Assembly (NCBI GenBank): GCA_017481325.1
Contig: JAFUPG010000026.1
Span: 1-8,496, forward strand
Reading direction: 5' to 3'
Length of the DNA: 8,496 nt
Source of the DNA: Oscillospiraceae bacterium
GTDB lineage: Bacteria; Bacillota_A; Clostridia; Oscillospirales; Oscillospiraceae
Shown here piece by piece: positions 6,226 to 8,496 of this stretch. Below the pieces are notes generated by a model. The model saw nothing but the letters and a program-made list of their open reading frames with translations, searched no databases and was not told where the DNA came from. The first letter of the stretch is position 1, and every line of letters starts with the position of its first letter. A program made the position numbers and the translations under genes.

Positions 6226-7091
6226 TGGCAAACGGCATTTTGATCGTAGACAAGCCTGCGGATTGGACCAGCCAGGACGTGGTCAGCAAGCTCCGTGGAG
6301 CCTTCCATGAGCGCCGAGCCGGTCACGGCGGCACCTTAGACCCCATGGCCACGGGGGTACTGCCCCTGTTTTTCGGCAGAGCCACCCGGGCGGTGGAGTT
6401 CTTTGAACACGCCGACAAGACCTATGTGGCAGGTCTGCGCCTGGGCATGGTCACAGACACCCAGGACACCACGGGCAATGTTTTAGAGGAAACCCCCTGT
6501 GCCATCAGCCGTGAGGAGTTGGAGGCTGCTCTATCCCACTTCGTGGGGGAGCTTGAGCAGATCCCACCCATGTACTCCGCCATTAAGGTGGGGGGCAAGA
6601 AGCTCTACGAACTGGCCCGCAAGGGGCAGGAGGTGGAGCGAAAGGCACGGCGCATCACGGTTTTCTCTCTGAAGCTGCTGGCTTTTAAAGAAAACGAGGC
6701 CACCCTGGAGATCCACTGCTCCAAGGGCACTTATGTGCGCACTCTCTGCCATGATATCGGGGCATTTTTAGGCTGCGGCGGCTGTATGTCCGCCCTGCGA
6801 CGGGTGCAGGCCGGAGCCTACACCGCAGAGCAGAGCCACACTATGGAGGAGCTGCTCTCCTGCGAGGCTCCGGAAGCCCTTCTGCTGCCGGTGGACAGCC
6901 TGTTTCTGGCCTATCCCGACCTGACCCTGACGGCAGCGCAGGAAAAATGCATCCGCAACGGCGCCGGCTTCACCCTCTACGGCAAGGCCGAGGGCAAATA
7001 CCGCCTCTACAGCCGAGAAGGGGAATTCCTGGCTCTGGCAGAGCAAAAAGCCGAGAAGCTGCAGCCCATCAAGAGCTTTTTTGAAGTTTGA
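6225..7091 (+). CDS. truB: tRNA pseudouridine(55) synthase TruB
   Basis: TruB isomerises U55 in the T-loop of tRNAs to pseudouridine. The 288-residue protein contains ILIVDKPADWTSQDVV (5-20), the catalytic motif GHGGTLDPMATGVLPL (33-48; catalytic Asp39), KTYVAGLRLGMVTDTQDTTG (65-84), PPMYSAIKVGGKKLYELARKG (114-134) and SKGTYVRTLCHDIG (166-179). A C-terminal PUA-like RNA-binding region occupies about 222-285. Length is normal and all catalytic residues are present. The start ATG 6225 overlaps the nrnA stop as TAATG, so translation probably depends on termination-reinitiation; only a weak GGGG (about 6211-6214) resembles a ribosome binding site. An extra 40-residue upstream in-frame extension (from 6105) would lie inside nrnA and is not family sequence. 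Confidence 0.97.
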   Translation: MANGILIVDKPADWTSQDVVSKLRGAFHERRAGHGGTLDPMATGVLPLFFGRATRAVEFFEHADKTYVAGLRLGMVTDTQDTTGNVLEETPCAISREELEAALSHFVGELEQIPPMYSAIKVGGKKLYELARKGQEVERKARRITVFSLKLLAFKENEATLEIHCSKGTYVRTLCHDIGAFLGCGGCMSALRRVQAGAYTAEQSHTMEELLSCEAPEALLLPVDSLFLAYPDLTLTAAQEKCIRNGAGFTLYGKAEGKYRLYSREGEFLALAEQKAEKLQPIKSFFEV

Positions 7092-7127
7092 GTTCACGGT
7101 AAATTTCCGTTTATCGGTGCATTATTT

Positions 7128-7133
7128 AGAGGA
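7128..7133 (+). promoter_or_regulatory. Ribosome binding site fixing the ribF start
   Basis: AGAGGA stands 7 bases before ATG 7141. It supports that ATG over an in-frame TTG at 7081, which overlaps the end of truB. The 49-base truB-ribF spacer (7092-7140) shows no clear promoter and is too short for an FMN riboswitch. Confidence 0.65.
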
Positions 7134-7140
7134 ATCATTT

Positions 7141-8043
7141 ATGAAACACTGTGTAATCGCCCTGGGATTTTTTGACGGGGTGCATTTGGGGCATGGGGGA
7201 CTGCTGCGCATGGCACGGCAGCGTGCCGATGAACAGGGTCTGCAGGCGGCCTGCCTGACCTTTGACCGCCATCCGGCGGCTGTTTTACGTGGTGCGTCGC
7301 CTCTGCTGCTGAACACCGCAGCGGAGCGGAAGCAGCTGATGCAGCGCCTCTACGGCATGGATCAGGTGCTGATTCTGCCCTTTGACGAAAAAATGCGTGC
7401 CCTCTCCTGGGAGGACTTCGCCCAACAAATTCGCCGGGACTTCGGCGCCGCCCATATCATCTGCGGCCACGACTTCCGCTTCGGCAGAAACGGCGAGGGC
7501 AACCCCCAAAAGCTGGCAGACTTCTGCCGGAAAGAGGGTCTTGGCTTTGACTGCATCGACCGCATCGAGCTGGAGGGCATTACCGTCTCCTCCACCCACA
7601 TTCGCTCCCTCCTGTTGGAGGGGCAGACCGCTGCGGCGGTACGCTTTCTGGGCCACGGCCACCTGCTCACCGGCAAGGTGGTGGACGGCAGAAAGGTAGG
7701 CAGGACTTTGGGCGTACCTACGGCCAATCTGCAGCATAGCAAAGGCATTCTGCTGCCCAAAAACGGCGTCTATGCCGCCCGTGCCCTGGTGGAGGGGAAG
7801 GTCTATGCCGCTGTAGTGAACATCGGCTGCCGTCCTACCTTCGGCGGCGAGAATATCACCGTAGAGCCCTGGTTGCTGGACTACAACGGCGATCTCTACG
7901 GACGGGAGCTGCAGCTGTGGCTCTATGACTACCTGCGCCCCGAGCGGAAATTCGGCACGACCATGGAGCTGAAGGCGGAGATCCTGCGAAACGCCGACCA
8001 GACCCGGGACATCCTGCGAGCCTTACCTGAGGAAAAATGGTAA
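7141..8043 (+). CDS. ribF: Bifunctional riboflavin kinase / FAD synthetase RibF
   Basis: RibF phosphorylates riboflavin to FMN and adenylates FMN to FAD. The 300-residue product has an N-terminal nucleotidyltransferase domain with GFFDGVHLGH (9-18), LTFDRHP (39-45), HIICGHDFRFGRNGEGN (105-121) and VSSTHIR (149-155). The C-terminal riboflavin kinase domain contains LTGKVVDGRKVGRTLGVPTANL (176-197), VVNIGCRPTFGG (225-236), VEPWLLDYNGDLYG (241-254; E242 is the expected catalytic acid) and LRPERKFGTTMELKAEI (265-281). Where E. coli and B. subtilis enzymes have a His after E-V, this protein has E-P-W. The N-terminus is short, with only eight residues before the nucleotide-binding motif. It is the last gene of the cluster, 49 bases after truB, and is followed by a terminator. 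The next genes often seen in Bacillota (rpsO, pnp) are not in the window. Confidence 0.96.
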   Translation: MKHCVIALGFFDGVHLGHGGLLRMARQRADEQGLQAACLTFDRHPAAVLRGASPLLLNTAAERKQLMQRLYGMDQVLILPFDEKMRALSWEDFAQQIRRDFGAAHIICGHDFRFGRNGEGNPQKLADFCRKEGLGFDCIDRIELEGITVSSTHIRSLLLEGQTAAAVRFLGHGHLLTGKVVDGRKVGRTLGVPTANLQHSKGILLPKNGVYAARALVEGKVYAAVVNIGCRPTFGGENITVEPWLLDYNGDLYGRELQLWLYDYLRPERKFGTTMELKAEILRNADQTRDILRALPEEKW

Positions 8044-8055
8044 GATCATAAGAAT

Positions 8056-8090
8056 TCGGATCGGAGAAGCAGCTCCGATCCGATTTTTGT
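8056..8090 (+). terminator. Intrinsic terminator after ribF
   Basis: TCGGATCGGAG (8056-8066) pairs perfectly with CTCCGATCCGA (8073-8083) around AAGCAG, followed by TTTTTGT. It begins 12 bases after the ribF stop and should end the operon. Confidence 0.93.
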
Positions 8091-8139
8091 CTGTGCCACA
8101 AAACCACCGTCAAACAGGATTTTGTCGGGCTGTTTATTA

Positions 8140-8198
8140 ACTAATAACTAACAGCTAAGGGCTAAAAACTGAGGTGTGCCTTCGGCACGGATTTTGAA
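8140..8198 (+). repeat. Family 2 repeat: heptamer array plus hairpin, copy B
   Basis: Five heptamers (ACTAATA, ACTAACA, GCTAAGG, GCTAAAA, ACTGAGG; 8140-8174) are followed by T, the hairpin GTGCC-TTC-GGCAC (8176-8188) and GGATTTTGAA (8189-8198). It has the same layout as copy A at 4812-4872 on the other strand, but with a different, still perfectly paired stem. Confidence 0.85.
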
Positions 8199-8239
8199 TA
8201 TTTAGCCTGTCAAACAGTACTTTGTCGGTCTGTTTAGGA

Positions 8240-8298
8240 ACTAACAACTAAGAGCTAAGGACTAAAAACTGAGGTGTGCCTGCGGCACGGATTTTGAA
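8240..8298 (+). repeat. Family 2 repeat: heptamer array plus hairpin, copy C
   Basis: Five heptamers (ACTAACA, ACTAAGA, GCTAAGG, ACTAAAA, ACTGAGG; 8240-8274), then T, the hairpin GTGCC-TGC-GGCAC (8276-8288) and GGATTTTGAA (8289-8298). It differs from copy B in the loop (TGC instead of TTC) and in four array positions. It lies in unit 2 of the 100-bp tandem repeat. Confidence 0.85.
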
Positions 8299-8336
8299 TA
8301 TTTGTTCCGTCAAACAGTACTTTGTCGGGCAGTTTA

Positions 8337-8496
8337 CTGCAGCCAAAGCCTCCCGTATTAGGATGATTTTCAGCCTATGAGCAAGGTTTCATATTCCGCT
8401 ATGTCATTGCGAGGCTCCCCACGGGAGCCGTGGCAATCTCATGGGAGGAAGCGACGACTTGAAAAGACGCTCGATATAGGGACGAACCGCCAACCA
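8337..8496. other. Non-coding tail around the palindrome, otherwise unassigned
   Basis: Together with the repeats before it, this completes a gene-free stretch from 8044 to the window end. Apart from the palindrome at 8404-8440, no coding region with a ribosome binding site, no tRNA-like fold and no terminator is visible. CCTCCC (8349-8354) and GGGAGG (8443-8448) flank the palindrome in inverted orientation and might mark a larger element, but six bases is weak evidence. Confidence 0.5.
8404..8440. repeat. REP-like palindrome GTCATTGCGAGG...GTGGCAATCTC
   Basis: GGCTCCC (8413-8419) pairs with GGGAGCC (8423-8429) around CAC. Outside a short internal bulge, ATTGC (8406-8410) pairs with GCAAT (8433-8437). 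The outer arms resemble a dispersed intergenic palindrome that I recall from many bacterial genomes, including gut Clostridia, in which the arms are conserved and the central stem varies. No second copy is present in this window, so its repetitive nature is from recall, not from this sequence. There is no T-run, so a terminator is unlikely. Confidence 0.6.

Larger units (their letters stand above)
8109..8336 (+). repeat. Tandem direct repeat, period exactly 100 bp (2.3 copies)
   Basis: Unit 1 (8109-8208) and unit 2 (8209-8308) align without gaps, with 13 differences counted by eye over 100 positions. A third, partial unit (8309-8336) repeats only the first 28 bases. That 28-base motif begins GTCAAACAG and contains ACTTTGTCGG. 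In units 1 and 2 it holds an inverted repeat, AAACAG...CTGTTT (8112-8117/8130-8135 and the equivalents 100 bases later); the partial third copy has CAGTTT instead. Each full unit encloses a family 2 element. No open reading frame of note crosses it. Confidence 0.9.

Noticed and set aside
7081..7140. TTG start adding 20 residues to RibF
   Set aside because: It would overlap truB and has no ribosome binding site; AGAGGA is correctly spaced for ATG 7141.
7092..7140. FMN riboswitch upstream of ribF
   Set aside because: Only 49 bases are available and none of the conserved RFN stems are seen; a short ACGG/CCGT pairing is not enough.
8109..8336. CRISPR array
   Set aside because: Three 28-bp repeats spaced by 100 bp look superficially similar, but the sequences between the repeats are themselves near-identical and far longer than spacers.
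8404..8496. tRNA or integron attC-like site
   Set aside because: No cloverleaf, T-loop motif or attC R-box core sites (GTTRRRY) can be made out; the palindrome is a simple stem with a 3-base loop.

Overview
The window holds the canonical Bacillota nusA-infB translation cluster, all on the + strand. The order is rimP - nusA - ylxR (rnpM) - ylxQ - infB - rbfA - nrnA-type DHH phosphoesterase - truB - ribF. Gene order, strong AGGAGG-type ribosome binding sites and a short NusA without extra C-terminal repeats point to a Gram-positive. The GC-rich coding sequence, with GAG/AAG/CTG/CGT-dominated codons, suggests a clostridial gut lineage such as Oscillospiraceae/Ruminococcaceae. That placement is inference from gene order, composition and style of intergenic repeats; no 16S or marker search was possible.

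Layout: positions 1-73 hold a leader with possible -10 boxes and a perfect 11-bp hairpin. Positions 74-4729 encode RimP (30S maturation), NusA (transcription elongation/antitermination), YlxR/RnpM and YlxQ (small RNA-binding proteins) and IF-2 (initiation). The 199-bp gap 4730-4928 contains two different repeat elements and a strong terminator directly before the rbfA ribosome binding site. Positions 4929-8043 encode RbfA (30S maturation), an oligoribonuclease/pAp phosphatase, TruB (tRNA pseudouridine 55) and RibF (FMN/FAD synthesis). rbfA, nrnA and truB overlap and are probably translationally coupled. A classic terminator follows ribF at 8056-8090. The remaining ~400 bp contain no recognisable gene and are filled with repeats.

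The genes are ordinary. The interesting content is intergenic. Family 1 is a 37-bp composite of two small hairpins (a 16-nt module plus a 21-nt module). It occurs once, inverted, after nusA and twice in tandem after infB, and its stems show compensatory base changes. Family 2 consists of five degenerate heptamers ending in CTGAGG, then a short hairpin whose stem covaries between copies, then GGATTTTGAA. It occurs once, inverted, before rbfA and twice after ribF. The two downstream copies sit in a tandem repeat with a period of exactly 100 bp, bordered by three copies of a 28-bp motif. A separate GTCATTGCGAGG...GTGGCAATCTC palindrome lies near the end. These look like small non-autonomous repeat elements and/or structured RNA spacers between operon segments. 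Whether they are described elsewhere cannot be settled here.
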